Virus record (IMG/VR): IMGVR_UViG_3300031576_000140
Span: 1 to 41,077 of that record
Reading direction: 5' to 3' (one strand)
DNA length: 41,077 bases
Source of the DNA: a virus
The position numbers were made by a program, and so were the translations under genes. Numbering within the stretch: the stretch's first letter is position 1; every line of letters begins with the position of its first letter. The notes under the pieces were generated by a model. It saw only the letters and a list, made by a program, of their open reading frames with translations. It had not been told where the DNA came from and made no database searches. Positions 6,705-14,417 of the stretch are shown in pieces.

Positions 6705-6904
6705 AGCGATACCGGCTCCGCGTCCGAAAGGAAGTCGAAGGTCTTGGCGAGGTCACGGCTTCGGTCGAGGTCAAAGCAATCTCGAAGTCCGAGGCGAAGC
6801 GTCAGTTGAAGGCGTTGGTTCATACCTCTTGGCGTTGGCTTGAGTTCATCGAGATCAAGATTTGCGAGTGCGGCGCGATTTGTGAATGTAAGGTGTCGGC
6901 GTGA
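6701..6904 (+). CDS. Small hypothetical protein with C-terminal cysteine cluster
   Basis: A 67-residue protein starting MKRYRLRVRKEVEG. A beta-rich N-terminal half is followed by WRWLEFIEIKICECGAICECK, with four cysteines (CxC and CxC) close to the C-terminus that could bind a metal. The start has GGGGGGAAT directly upstream and overlaps the ninG stop. No family recognised. Confidence 0.6.
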   Translation: MKRYRLRVRKEVEGLGEVTASVEVKAISKSEAKRQLKALVHTSWRWLEFIEIKICECGAICECKVSA

Positions 6905-7305
6905 GCCGGGGTCAGGAGCGCACGTCCCGGATCGCTTGGCAAGAACTCAAGGCGTCCGGAGAAATCGGCCGCGCGCAAGCGATGTACGTCGAAGTGATCG
7001 CCATGTCCGAGGACGGGTTGACGCACCGGCAAGCAACCGAGGCGATCTTCATCGCTTACGGGAAGCGGTACTCGGCGCGCAACGGCGGACTTGGCGGCTT
7101 GGTCGACGCCGGGTTCCTCAAGGTGGTCGGCGAACGCACGTGCGATGTGACGGGGAAACTCGTCAGCGTCTACGATTGGACGGGGCGCGTGACGCCGCGG
7201 CCTTCGAAGGACGAGTTCGTTCAATGCGACTCTTGCGAAGGCAAGGGCGGTCACGTGAAGAAGGTCTATTACGACGAGCCGGTTCAGACGGATTTATTCC
7301 AATGA
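6901..7305 (+). CDS. Winged-helix-like phage protein with zinc knuckle and C-terminal clamp-binding motif
   Basis: A 134-residue protein. Residues 25-85 look like a small winged helix (LTHRQATEAIF, then GGLGGLVDAGFLKVVGER). Residues 105-120 hold CDSCEGKGGHVKK, half of a zinc-knuckle or DnaJ-type CxxCxGxG motif. The C-terminus ends QTDLFQ; Q129-T-D-L-F133 fits the bacterial sliding-clamp-binding consensus (QLSLF/QLDLF). A recruited replication or repair accessory role is plausible, but the family is unknown to me. GTG start overlapping the previous stop. Confidence 0.65.
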   Translation: MSRGQERTSRIAWQELKASGEIGRAQAMYVEVIAMSEDGLTHRQATEAIFIAYGKRYSARNGGLGGLVDAGFLKVVGERTCDVTGKLVSVYDWTGRVTPRPSKDEFVQCDSCEGKGGHVKKVYYDEPVQTDLFQ

Positions 7306-7316
7306 AAGGGGACACG

Positions 7317-7499
7317 ATGGCGGAGCAGTTGTTCACGGTGGGCGAGTTGGCGGCTTATCTCCGAATGAAGCCGATCACGATCTACAAGCACGCCGCGGCG
7401 GGGAAGTTGCCGGGGTTCAAGATCGGAAGCGCGTGGCGTTTCAGCAAGGCGACGATTGACGCTTGGATCGCGCAACAGGAGCGGAGGGGACGCCGATGA
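7317..7499 (+). CDS. Excisionase-type (MerR-like) helix-turn-helix protein
   Basis: A 60-residue HTH protein: FTVGELAAYLRMKPITIYKHAAAGKLPGFKIGSAWRFSKATIDAWI, the standard fold of the DNA-binding domain, excisionase family. An upstream in-frame ATG exists at 7302, but AAAGGGG precedes the ATG at 7317 at good spacing, so I choose 7317. Despite the family name it need not be an excisionase: I see no integrase. It could be a transcription regulator or a packaging or replication accessory factor. Its stop overlaps the next start. Confidence 0.85.
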   Translation: MAEQLFTVGELAAYLRMKPITIYKHAAAGKLPGFKIGSAWRFSKATIDAWIAQQERRGRR

Positions 7500-7990
7500 C
7501 CGCGGTCGTGACGTGTCATTGTGGCGCGGAAGCGACGCTCCGGGAGAACTCGCTTCTCTACAACGGGCGGTCATACGGCAACGGCAAGGCGTGGATCTGT
7601 ACGCGCTTCCCGGTGTGCCGCGGATCCGTCGGCACTCACCCGGACGGGCGTCCGCTCGGAACGATCCCGGACGATGAAACGAAAAAACTCCGAATGAAGG
7701 TTCACGCTTTGGTGGATCCGAATTGGAAGCGGGAGCCGATCAACCGGATCCGGAAGCGCAAGCGGAACTCCGTGTACGGGTGGCTCCGCCGGATTATGGA
7801 AATGGACAAGGAGCGGTGTCACGTCGGAATGTTCACGAAGGCCGATTGTTTGAAGGCGTTGGATCTGATCCCGAAGAACCCGTTTAGGTCACACGCGCCG
7901 GAGTGTAAGCGGAGTCAGTATTTCAACGGTGAGCGCGGGACGGCTTGCACGTGCGGCGTGCGTCCGACGCTTTACGAAAACAGGGGGTAG
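7496..7990 (+). CDS. DUF3268-like zinc-finger protein
   Basis: A 164-residue protein. The N-terminal zinc ribbon has CHCG, then ICTRFPVCRGSVGTHPDG, followed by RPLGTI, KKLRMKVHALVDPNWK, YGWLRRIM and CHVGMF. This order matches the phage/bacterial zinc-finger-containing DUF3268 proteins I know. An extra C-terminal cysteine group (APECKRSQYFNGERGTACTCG) resembles a second small zinc site. Function is unknown; nucleic acid binding is likely. ATG overlaps the stop of the HTH gene. Confidence 0.75.
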   Translation: MTAVVTCHCGAEATLRENSLLYNGRSYGNGKAWICTRFPVCRGSVGTHPDGRPLGTIPDDETKKLRMKVHALVDPNWKREPINRIRKRKRNSVYGWLRRIMEMDKERCHVGMFTKADCLKALDLIPKNPFRSHAPECKRSQYFNGERGTACTCGVRPTLYENRG

Positions 7991-7991
7991 C

Positions 7992-8690
7992 ATGAACGAG
8001 TACGCTTTAATCGGTTGGTCAGTCCTGAACATCGCGGTCGTGGCGGTTGTCGCCACGCTCTACGCGCTCGGCGGGCGTGCGAACAAGTGGATCCGCCGGT
8101 TCGCGGCTCCGGCGGTCTTGGTCGGATATTGCGCTTGGCTTGCGGCGCAGACCGGCGCGCCGTATTGGTGGGCGGCGTTCCTGTCGTTCCCGCTCTACGT
8201 CGCGGCCTACTCCGTGGGGTACGGCGAGTCATCGAAGTTGGCCGGGATCCTCCGGTCGAAACTTCTCGTCCGTACGGTCACGGCCTCGGCCTACGTGTTC
8301 GCCTCCGCGGGGATCATATTCGCGTTCAGCGCGTTCCGGATCCCGACGTTCGTGTTTTGCGGCGGCATGGTCGTCCTCGCGGTCTATCTGACCCGCACGA
8401 ACCCGTTCCCGGCGGCGATGGAGGAATACTTGGTCGCGATCCTGACGACCGTGTTCGTCCCGTTCTTCCGGAACCTCTTGGTCTTGGTGGTGGCGGTGGG
8501 GTTGTTTTCGGGTACGGCGTGGGCGGCGCGCCCGGTGTCGGAGTGCAAGACCTTCGACGAGTGTATGAAAGCCGGGGACGATTGGGGACTCCCGCCGGAC
8601 GTCAACAATACGGCCTTGCTCAAGGCGATCGCTTTTAAGTTGGACGAGATCTCAAAACAGGAAAGGGAGAGTCATGCAGACGAGCAATAG
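7992..8690 (+). CDS. Polytopic membrane protein
   Basis: A 232-residue protein with about six or seven hydrophobic segments (for example residues 6-26, 38-55, 58-78, 92-115, 120-137 and 146-180). The last one, LVLVVAVGLFSGTAWA|ARPV, looks like a signal-peptidase site followed by a soluble tail with CKTFDECMKAGDDWG and a helical end. I recognise no family. In an early or middle operon such proteins may alter the host envelope or exclude other phages, but nothing here proves that. The start has AGGGGGTAGC upstream. Confidence 0.7.
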   Translation: MNEYALIGWSVLNIAVVAVVATLYALGGRANKWIRRFAAPAVLVGYCAWLAAQTGAPYWWAAFLSFPLYVAAYSVGYGESSKLAGILRSKLLVRTVTASAYVFASAGIIFAFSAFRIPTFVFCGGMVVLAVYLTRTNPFPAAMEEYLVAILTTVFVPFFRNLLVLVVAVGLFSGTAWAARPVSECKTFDECMKAGDDWGLPPDVNNTALLKAIAFKLDEISKQERESHADEQ

Positions 8691-9021
8691 AATAGAACGG
8701 ATCGAGGCCAAGTACGAGTTTAACGACGACGAGAAAAAGGAGATCGCGACGCACCTTGCCCAATGTCAGATCGAACTCCAAGAGGCCGACGAGCAACGCC
8801 GTTCGATCCTCGCCGGAGTCAGCGACAAGATCAAGCGGACGAAACTCGATATCACCCGGCTCTCGCGTCAATACCGCGACGGCTACGAGTTCCGCGAGGT
8901 CGAGTGTAATGTCTTTTACGACTACGAGAAGAAGGAAAAGACCTACCGCTCGAAGGACGAAGGCACGATCATCGACCGCCGTCCGTTCGCTCCGGGGGAC
9001 GAGCAACGTCGCTTCGCTTGA
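8674..9021 (+). CDS. Coiled-coil hypothetical protein
   Basis: A 115-residue protein starting MQTSNRIERIEAKYEF. It is helical and charged in residues 15-70 (ATHLAQCQIELQEADEQRR), with a beta-type C-terminal half (CNVFYDYEKKEKTYRSKDEG). It overlaps the membrane protein gene by 17 bases and has an AGGAAAGGGAGAG ribosome binding site. Similar small proteins are common in phage middle operons, without known function. Confidence 0.7.
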   Translation: MQTSNRIERIEAKYEFNDDEKKEIATHLAQCQIELQEADEQRRSILAGVSDKIKRTKLDITRLSRQYRDGYEFREVECNVFYDYEKKEKTYRSKDEGTIIDRRPFAPGDEQRRFA

Positions 9022-9047
9022 CAACGCCGTCAAAGAGTGCCTAAGAT
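9018..9047 (+). promoter_or_regulatory. Possible promoter overlapping the end of the gene at 8674
   Basis: TTGACA (9018-9023), an 18-base spacer and TAAGAT (9042-9047). A start near 9054 would be only about 35 bases before the terminator stem at 9086, so the product would be a very short RNA or a read-through transcript into 9136. Confidence 0.4.
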
Positions 9048-9068
9048 TGTTCGTGAAAACGAGCAATC
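9045..9068 (+). ncRNA. Strong GNRA-tetraloop hairpin in the 9022-9135 gap
   Basis: GATTGTTCGT (9045-9054), loop GAAA, ACGAGCAATC (9059-9068): a 10-bp stem with one G.U pair capped by a GNRA tetraloop. It lies 17 bases upstream of the terminator hairpin. It could be a transcript-stabilising or processing element or part of a small RNA. Listed as a structured RNA element, not a proven gene. Confidence 0.4.
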
Positions 9069-9085
9069 GTCAACTCAACCGTAAG

Positions 9086-9120
9086 AACCCGTCGGGCAAA
9101 CCGTCCGGCGGGTTTTTATT
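9086..9120 (+). terminator. Rho-independent terminator
   Basis: AACCCGTCGG (9086-9095) pairs with CCGGCGGGTT (9105-9114), with one G.U pair, followed by a run of T. It ends the replication and accessory operon before the small genes ahead of the terminase. Confidence 0.85.
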
Positions 9121-9135
9121 TGTCGGGGGTGTTCA

Positions 9136-9375
9136 ATGCGATATGAAGTCGAGATAAAGTTCACTCGTCGTAATTACAAGCACGCCGAAACCTTCGGCGG
9201 CGAAGCACCCGTCCAAGAGTCCGCTCGGTGGAACGACAACGTTCAGGCCGACACCCCGGAAGAAGCGGGCAAGGCGTACGAGGCCAATGTTCGCGAGTTG
9301 GAACCGGGACTCGTCGAGATCTTGGACGTCAAGGTCAAGGAGTACGAGGACGGCTTCAAACGGAGCGAGTCTTGA
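9136..9375 (+). CDS. Small acidic hypothetical protein
   Basis: A 79-residue acidic protein starting MRYEVEIKFTRRNYKH. Beta-rich and then helical (DTPEEAGKAYEANVRELEP). No family recognised. It is the first gene after the terminator at 9086, with CGGGGGTGTT upstream of the ATG. Its TGA overlaps the TTG start of the next small gene. Confidence 0.65.
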   Translation: MRYEVEIKFTRRNYKHAETFGGEAPVQESARWNDNVQADTPEEAGKAYEANVRELEPGLVEILDVKVKEYEDGFKRSES

Positions 9376-9458
9376 AGTTGATCGTCATCGCCCTAATCTT
9401 GGTCGGGGTGTTGGTGGTGGCGGGTGTGGTGTGGCGTCGAATGTTCAGGTGGAAGTAA
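9372..9458 (+). CDS. 28-residue single-helix membrane peptide
   Basis: TTG start overlapping the previous stop (TTGA), giving MKLIVIALILVGVLVVAGVVW followed by RRMFRWK: one transmembrane helix with a basic end. The same TTGA coupling is used at 16654 and 17821. It is too short for family assignment. The taut coupling on both sides (TAATG to the next gene) supports expression. Confidence 0.5.
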   Translation: MKLIVIALILVGVLVVAGVVWRRMFRWK

Positions 9459-9640
9459 TGGACGCCGAGGACTTGAAGTTGGTCATCGACGCGAAGAAGA
9501 AGAACGTCGTCATCGCTCCGGCGTCGGGAAATATGTTTACGGTGTATTATAAGGGCGGCTTCGCCATGATGACGCGGGAGAATATCCGGAAGTCTTTGGA
9601 CAAATTGCCGGACAAGCCGTGGTGGAAGTTTTGGGCGTAA
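9458..9640 (+). CDS. Small hypothetical protein
   Basis: A 60-residue protein starting MDAEDLKLVIDAKKKN and ending in a tryptophan-rich DKPWWKFWA. The start overlaps the previous stop (TAATG). No family recognised. It lies immediately before the packaging genes. Confidence 0.6.
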   Translation: MDAEDLKLVIDAKKKNVVIAPASGNMFTVYYKGGFAMMTRENIRKSLDKLPDKPWWKFWA

Positions 9641-9643
9641 GGG

Positions 9644-9649
9644 TATAAT
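9644..9649 (+). promoter_or_regulatory. Perfect TATAAT before the terminase genes
   Basis: TATAAT 19 bases upstream of the TerS start. No recognisable -35 box stands at 16-18 bases, so if it is a promoter it needs an activator or an altered polymerase. Low confidence. Confidence 0.35.
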
Positions 9650-9667
9650 CAAAAGAGAGGTTCGGTT

Positions 9668-10147
9668 ATGGCAACACTTGTCCCCGGAGCCGGAGAAGCG
9701 GGCAACACTCCGCCGCCTTCCGACGAAACACTTGAAACACCTATAAAGCCGAAAGACCGGAAGGTCGTTAAGGCGATCCTCAACAGTCTAAAGCGTGGAT
9801 CGGATATCTCGCACGCTTGCGCGGCGGCGGGGATCGGGCGCGTGACCCTTTGGCGGTGGCGGCGGAAGTTCCCCCGGCTTCACAGTCTTATCGAAGCAAT
9901 CCAAGAGTCGGCGGTCGACGAGGTTGAGGACGCGATGTTCAAGGCCGCGAAGGAAGGGAACACGACGGCGGGAATGTTTATTCTTACGCGGCGGCGGGCG
10001 GAGAAGTGGCCGGATCGCTCCCTGATCGTCAACAACGTGATTAACAACATGACGAAGGCCGCCAAGAATGACGATAAAGATTTCACCGGATCCGACGCCG
10101 CCGATCACAATCGACTCGTCGAGTATCTTAGAAACACCGTTAAATAG
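9668..10147 (+). CDS. terS: Terminase small subunit
   Basis: A 159-residue protein that would recognise the packaging site and load the large subunit. Residues 28-65 form a helix-turn-helix (RKVVKAILNSLKRGSDISHACAAAGIGRVTLWRWRRKFP). It is followed by the typical small-terminase segment DAMFKAAKEGNTTAGMFILTRRRAEKWPDRS. Position directly before TerL supports this. It overlaps the TerL start by 80 bases, which is unusually long but both frames look coding there. Confidence 0.88.
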   Translation: MATLVPGAGEAGNTPPPSDETLETPIKPKDRKVVKAILNSLKRGSDISHACAAAGIGRVTLWRWRRKFPRLHSLIEAIQESAVDEVEDAMFKAAKEGNTTAGMFILTRRRAEKWPDRSLIVNNVINNMTKAAKNDDKDFTGSDAADHNRLVEYLRNTVK

Positions 10148-11483
10148 TTTCCGCGTTTTCTTCCTGACCAAGTTCGGGATAGCGATCAAGCGGGTCGAGG
10201 GCAAGTTCGAACCCGGACAACACCTTCTCCGGTGGTGCGCGATCCTTCAATGCTATCCGTATTCCTCGATCAAGTCCGCCCGCCTTCACCTCAAGTCAAC
10301 CGTCGCGATCGGATATCTTGCGTGGCGAATGTACCGCATGAAGTTCGGCCTCGAACGCAAATACAACGAGTGGCTTTACCTCTCCTATGTCCCGGAGGGG
10401 TCGGAGTATCAGATCAAGCGGCTCAAGCGGTACGTCACGGAACTCCCGGAAGTGTTCGGCGACTTCATCGAACAGACCGACGCCGAAACGAAGGTGAACT
10501 ACCGATACCGGAACCGTCAGTTCATCATTGAACCCGGCGGTATGCTCTCGTTCAAACGCGGTCAACACCCCGACGGGATCGTCGCCGACGATATCCTCCG
10601 TGACCCGGAAAAGAAGTTGGATATTTCATCGCTTGAGAAGTTGGAGAAGATCTTCCTCGAACAAGTTATGCAAATGCCGAAGTCCGAACTTCACGTGTTC
10701 GGCACGCCGCAAGACGAGCAAGATCTTTTCGCCAAGTTGGAAACTATGGCGGAGTTCTTTTGCGGTGAGTACCCGGCTCTCGATGAAGCGTCGAAGAAGG
10801 TTCTTTGGCCGGAGGAATGGCCGCTCGAAAAATTACTTCAACGCCGGAACTCGATCGGGGAGAAGGCGTTTCAAAAAGAGTTTCAATGCCGCGCGGTGCG
10901 TTCGCTTGAAGGTTTCATCATGCCTTCCAAGTATGACGACTTGACTTGGCCGCGCCTTGCGAACCGTCAACACACCTTCCCGCTTCGGCTCAATGAGTGG
11001 ACTTACGCCGGGTTCGATATCGGAAAGAAGCAACACCCGTCACACCTTTTCGTCTTGGCCGTCGACCGGAAAAAGCGGCTCGTTCAGGTTCATTCGAAGT
11101 TTATGGACGGGTGGGACTACGTGGATCAGGTCGAATATCTCCGAGAGGCAATCAAGAACTTCAAGATCGCGAAGATGGTATACGACGACACGCGCGCGGA
11201 GTTCGAAGGGTTCAGAGAAGCCGGAACTTTGCCCGCAGAAATGGACGGTCTTGCCTTCACCGCAAAAAATAAATACTCAATGTCGACTGAACTTGATAGC
11301 ATAATCACATCGAAGTCAATAAGATTTTTAAGCGATAAGCGACAGAGGCGTCAGATTTTAAGCGTCGACAACGATCTCAAAGCAGTTGCGACGGAAGAAG
11401 GACACGGGGATTGCTTCTTTTCGCTATGCCTTGCGATCAGGGCGTATCGTGAAGGACAAGGATTGGGGGTTTTGGTTATATGA
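10068..11483 (+). CDS. terL: Terminase large subunit
   Basis: A 471-residue packaging ATPase and nuclease. Seen: a deviant Walker A around residues 71-78 (ARLHLKST, keeping Lys76-Ser-Thr), Walker B at GIVADDI (Asp174-Asp175), and the coupling region VFGTPQDE. The nuclease domain has Asp317 in YAGFDIG, Asp373 in VYDDTRAEF and Asp448 in GHGDCFFSL. The C-terminus (SLCLAIRAYREG) is typical. The loss of the glycine-rich Walker A loop is common in terminases of this class. It overlaps the portal gene by four bases. The first 25 residues lie in the overlap with TerS, so a later start is possible. Confidence 0.93.
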   Translation: MTIKISPDPTPPITIDSSSILETPLNSFRVFFLTKFGIAIKRVEGKFEPGQHLLRWCAILQCYPYSSIKSARLHLKSTVAIGYLAWRMYRMKFGLERKYNEWLYLSYVPEGSEYQIKRLKRYVTELPEVFGDFIEQTDAETKVNYRYRNRQFIIEPGGMLSFKRGQHPDGIVADDILRDPEKKLDISSLEKLEKIFLEQVMQMPKSELHVFGTPQDEQDLFAKLETMAEFFCGEYPALDEASKKVLWPEEWPLEKLLQRRNSIGEKAFQKEFQCRAVRSLEGFIMPSKYDDLTWPRLANRQHTFPLRLNEWTYAGFDIGKKQHPSHLFVLAVDRKKRLVQVHSKFMDGWDYVDQVEYLREAIKNFKIAKMVYDDTRAEFEGFREAGTLPAEMDGLAFTAKNKYSMSTELDSIITSKSIRFLSDKRQRRQILSVDNDLKAVATEEGHGDCFFSLCLAIRAYREGQGLGVLVI

Positions 11484-13525
11484 AAATCGGATCACTCACA
11501 ATCGAGTTCGGAACAAAGAAGCGTCCGGCGGCTCCGGAGTCAAAGGAGATCGACGCGGGCGCGGTGGAACAGAAGTCCGGGAGTTGGTCGTCCCTTTGGC
11601 CGATGGCGATGGAGTGGTTGATCTTCAAGAACAAGCGGTTGACGAAGCCGTTCCTTGAAAGTTCCAACGTCTACAAGGCGATCAGCGCGATCGCTTCGAA
11701 TATCCCTCAAGCCGAAATCGCATTTTACAAAGAAGGCACGAACGAGGAAGTCGAGGATAAAGCACTCTCCGATCTTTTCTATCGCCCGAACCCTTACGAG
11801 TCTTGGCACGACTTCATCGAGTCAGTCGCAGGTCACTTCGCCGCTTCCGGCGAGGCGTTCATCATCAAAGAACAATCGCTCGGTCAGGCGGTCGGCACGC
11901 GGCGGCTTCCGGGGCAGTTGTGGACTGACGCGGCCACGAAGTTCGAAACGATCATCGACAAGCGCACCGGACTTCTGACGGGTTGGAAATACAACAACCG
12001 AACTCTGAAGCCGGAAGAAGTGATCCATATCAAGACGTTCAATCTTTATGATCGCTTCCGCGGCGCGTGTCCGCTCGACGTCATGGACGGAGAAATCCAA
12101 CTCGACTACAAGTCCCTCCAATACAACGCCCGCTTCCTCGACAACGACGCAACCCCGTCCTTCATTCTCTCGACCGACAAGAACCTCACCGATGATCAGC
12201 GCAAGCGGTTGACCGAGTGGGCGGAGAAGCGGAACAAGGGGATCGAGAACGCCGGGAAGATGACGATCTTCGACAACGGCATGAAGCCGGAGGTCTTGGC
12301 GAAGTCGCACAAGGATATGGAGTTCTCCGAGCAACGGAACTTCGCCCGTGAAGAAATCCTCGGCGCGTGGAAAACCCCGAAGGCATTGTTCAACATCACC
12401 GAGGCGTTGAACTACGCGACTTTCACCGGACAGATGAAGATCTTTTGGCTTTACACGCTCGTCCCGATCATGCGGAAGATCGAGGAAGGTATCAACTACG
12501 GCCTCGTCGAAGCGTACAACCCGAATATTTACTTCGCCTTCAAACTCGACAATATCCCGGCGTTCCAAGAGGACTTCGCTTCGAAGGTCACGACCGCCAA
12601 GACGTTGTTCGATATGGGCTTCACCGGCAACGAGATCAATCAGAAGTTGAACCTCGGCTTCGAGGAAGCGGATTGGCGCGAATATTGGTGGATCGGCTTC
12701 GGTCAAGTCCCGGCGGACGCGGCGGCGGCAACGGCCACGCCGGACGCAACGGTCGACCCGAACGCGGATCCGGCGGCGAAGGGCGCGCCGCCCGTGGCGG
12801 ACAAGCGCGACGGGTTGTTCGCTCTCAAGACGTGGCGGTCTTTCGTGGCGAAGCAAGCACCGATCGAAACGCGCTTCCATGCGAAGGTGAAGCGGTACTT
12901 CCTTGATCTCCGCAAGACAACGCTCTCGGCGGTATATCAAGGCGGCAAGTCCGTCGACGCGATGGTGAATTGGGGCGGCAAGGACGAAGAACTTAAAAAG
13001 TTGACGCTCCCGATGTACCGCAAGGCGATCCAAGACGGCGTTGAAGTCGGCAAGGAACTCGTCGGGAAGAAGTCCGTCATCGACGACGTTCTCAATCAGA
13101 AGGTCGAGTCGATGGTTTCCGTTGCCGCCGACAAGATCAAGGGGATCAACAACACGATCAAGAAGCAACTCGGATCGACTCTCGACCTCGGTATCACGGC
13201 GGGCGAGTCGATCGAACAGTTGGCCGACCGCGTGCGCGAAGTTTTCAACGTCGCCGAACGCCGGTCGTTCGTCATCGCCCGGACTGAAACGGCGGGCGCG
13301 GTGAACGCCGGGACGAACCTCTACTACACCGAGGTCGGGATCGAGAAAAAGCGTTGGGTCACGGCGGGCGACGAGTTGGTGCGTGAGTCGCACCGGAAGA
13401 TCGACGGCGAAACTCAATACCCGGAGGATAGGTTTAGCAACGGGTTAGCATACCCCGGCGATCAGGAGTCCGGCGACGCGGGCGAAGTGGTGAATTGCCG
13501 TTGTACGATAAGTCCGGTTTTGTAA
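11480..13525 (+). CDS. Portal protein fused to MuF/SPP1-gp7-type head protein
   Basis: A 681-residue fusion. Residues 1-420 are an HK97-type portal: NVYKAISAIASNIPQ, LFYRPNPYESWHDFIESV, PEEVIHIKTFN, then EEILGAWKTPKALFNI and a C-terminal crown. Residues 425-460 are an Ala/Pro/Asp-rich linker. Residues 460-681 are a minor head protein of the MuF/gp7 kind, ending with the diagnostic RSFVIARTETAGAVNAG, KRWVTAGDELVRESHRKIDGE, AYPGD and VNCRCTISPVL. The portal forms the dodecameric DNA channel; MuF-type proteins are usually separate and sit in the capsid next to the portal. The fusion would put about twelve copies of MuF at the vertex. Confidence 0.92.
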   Translation: MKIGSLTIEFGTKKRPAAPESKEIDAGAVEQKSGSWSSLWPMAMEWLIFKNKRLTKPFLESSNVYKAISAIASNIPQAEIAFYKEGTNEEVEDKALSDLFYRPNPYESWHDFIESVAGHFAASGEAFIIKEQSLGQAVGTRRLPGQLWTDAATKFETIIDKRTGLLTGWKYNNRTLKPEEVIHIKTFNLYDRFRGACPLDVMDGEIQLDYKSLQYNARFLDNDATPSFILSTDKNLTDDQRKRLTEWAEKRNKGIENAGKMTIFDNGMKPEVLAKSHKDMEFSEQRNFAREEILGAWKTPKALFNITEALNYATFTGQMKIFWLYTLVPIMRKIEEGINYGLVEAYNPNIYFAFKLDNIPAFQEDFASKVTTAKTLFDMGFTGNEINQKLNLGFEEADWREYWWIGFGQVPADAAAATATPDATVDPNADPAAKGAPPVADKRDGLFALKTWRSFVAKQAPIETRFHAKVKRYFLDLRKTTLSAVYQGGKSVDAMVNWGGKDEELKKLTLPMYRKAIQDGVEVGKELVGKKSVIDDVLNQKVESMVSVAADKIKGINNTIKKQLGSTLDLGITAGESIEQLADRVREVFNVAERRSFVIARTETAGAVNAGTNLYYTEVGIEKKRWVTAGDELVRESHRKIDGETQYPEDRFSNGLAYPGDQESGDAGEVVNCRCTISPVL

Positions 13526-13529
13526 AAGG

Positions 13530-13558
13530 TTGCAAAGAATTAACCGTTCACGTATGAT
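13530..13558 (+). promoter_or_regulatory. Sigma-70-type promoter for protease and capsid genes
   Basis: TTGCAA (13530-13535), a 17-base spacer and TATGAT (13553-13558), in the 51-base gap before the protease gene. It could boost capsid synthesis over the upstream packaging genes. Confidence 0.65.
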
Positions 13559-13576
13559 TTACACAAGGCGGTCATA

Positions 13577-14401
13577 ATGGAACCTACTAAAAAACTCACC
13601 AAGTTTTATTCGTGCGAGATCAAAGCGGTCAACGAGAACGAGAAAACCGTCGTTGCCGTGGTTTCCACGAAGAAGGTTGACCGCGACGGCGACGTCATTC
13701 TCCCGGACGCTTTTAAGGCGCGCCTCAAGACCTACAAAGATCACCCCGTTTTCCTTTCCTCGCACAAGTACGGCTCCCTTCTCTCGCAGATCGGCGAGGC
13801 CGTGAAGGTTTCGATCACCGACGCCGGACTCGAAGCGACGTTCAAATACTACGTCGGTCAGGGAAACCCGGAGGCGGATTGGGCTTGGACTCTCGCCAAG
13901 AACGGGATCGCGGCGTTCTCCGTCGGCTTCATCGGCCACGAATGGGAGCCGATCACCGACAAGGACTCGCAGTTCATCACCGGACGCACGTTCACCGACG
14001 TCGAACTCTTGGAGATCTCACAAGTGACCGTCCCTTCGAACCGTGGCGCGTTGCAGTTGAGCCGCGCCGCCGCCGAAGTGGAAACCGGGATCATGGAAGC
14101 CGTGTCAAAGGCGTTCGAGGAAAAGAAGTTCGAGGAACAGGAACAGGTCGTCGAGTTGTGCAAGTGCGGCGTCGACAAGATCCGCCCGATCCTCAAGGAA
14201 CGGAACCTTTGTACCGAGTGCAAGAAGTCGGTCAGCGACGACGACCTCAAAACTATTTTAGAAAAAGCAAAAGCCGCCGAGCATGGAGCGGTTGAACACT
14301 ATTCGGAAACGATCTTGGGAGCCGGAGGCAAATCCTCCAATCCAACTCCCGACGAGATCCTTTCCGCGATCCGTCAAGGTTTTGCGCCCGTTAAAAATTA
14401 A
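13577..14401 (+). CDS. HK97-family prohead protease with C-terminal zinc-ribbon
   Basis: A 274-residue S78-type prohead protease that cleaves the scaffold part of the capsid protein. Seen: VVSTKKVDRDGDVILPDAF, His63 in SSHKYG, QIGEAV, Ser115 in AAFSVGF and LLEISQVTVPSN: the catalytic His/Ser and the usual closing motif. Unlike the usual roughly 200-residue enzyme it has a C-terminal extension with Cys195-x-Cys197 and Cys212-x-x-Cys215, a likely zinc ribbon, then a helical tail. This tail could serve as scaffold or docking arm. It begins behind the promoter at 13530 and is followed by the capsid gene. Confidence 0.9.
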   Translation: MEPTKKLTKFYSCEIKAVNENEKTVVAVVSTKKVDRDGDVILPDAFKARLKTYKDHPVFLSSHKYGSLLSQIGEAVKVSITDAGLEATFKYYVGQGNPEADWAWTLAKNGIAAFSVGFIGHEWEPITDKDSQFITGRTFTDVELLEISQVTVPSNRGALQLSRAAAEVETGIMEAVSKAFEEKKFEEQEQVVELCKCGVDKIRPILKERNLCTECKKSVSDDDLKTILEKAKAAEHGAVEHYSETILGAGGKSSNPTPDEILSAIRQGFAPVKN

Positions 14402-14417
14402 ACAAGGAGTCAACACA

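Noticed and set aside
7317-7499. Excisionase-type HTH as evidence for lysogeny
   Set aside because: This fold is used by many regulators. I found no integrase and no attachment site, so lysogeny is not supported.
11822-13417. Long open frame on the - strand opposite the portal gene
   Set aside because: GC-rich third positions leave long antisense frames open. It has no ribosome binding site, is rich in Arg/Val/Asp/Leu, and matches no family. The same applies to those at 36823-38043, 4699-5715, 21130-21954 and 23292-24215.
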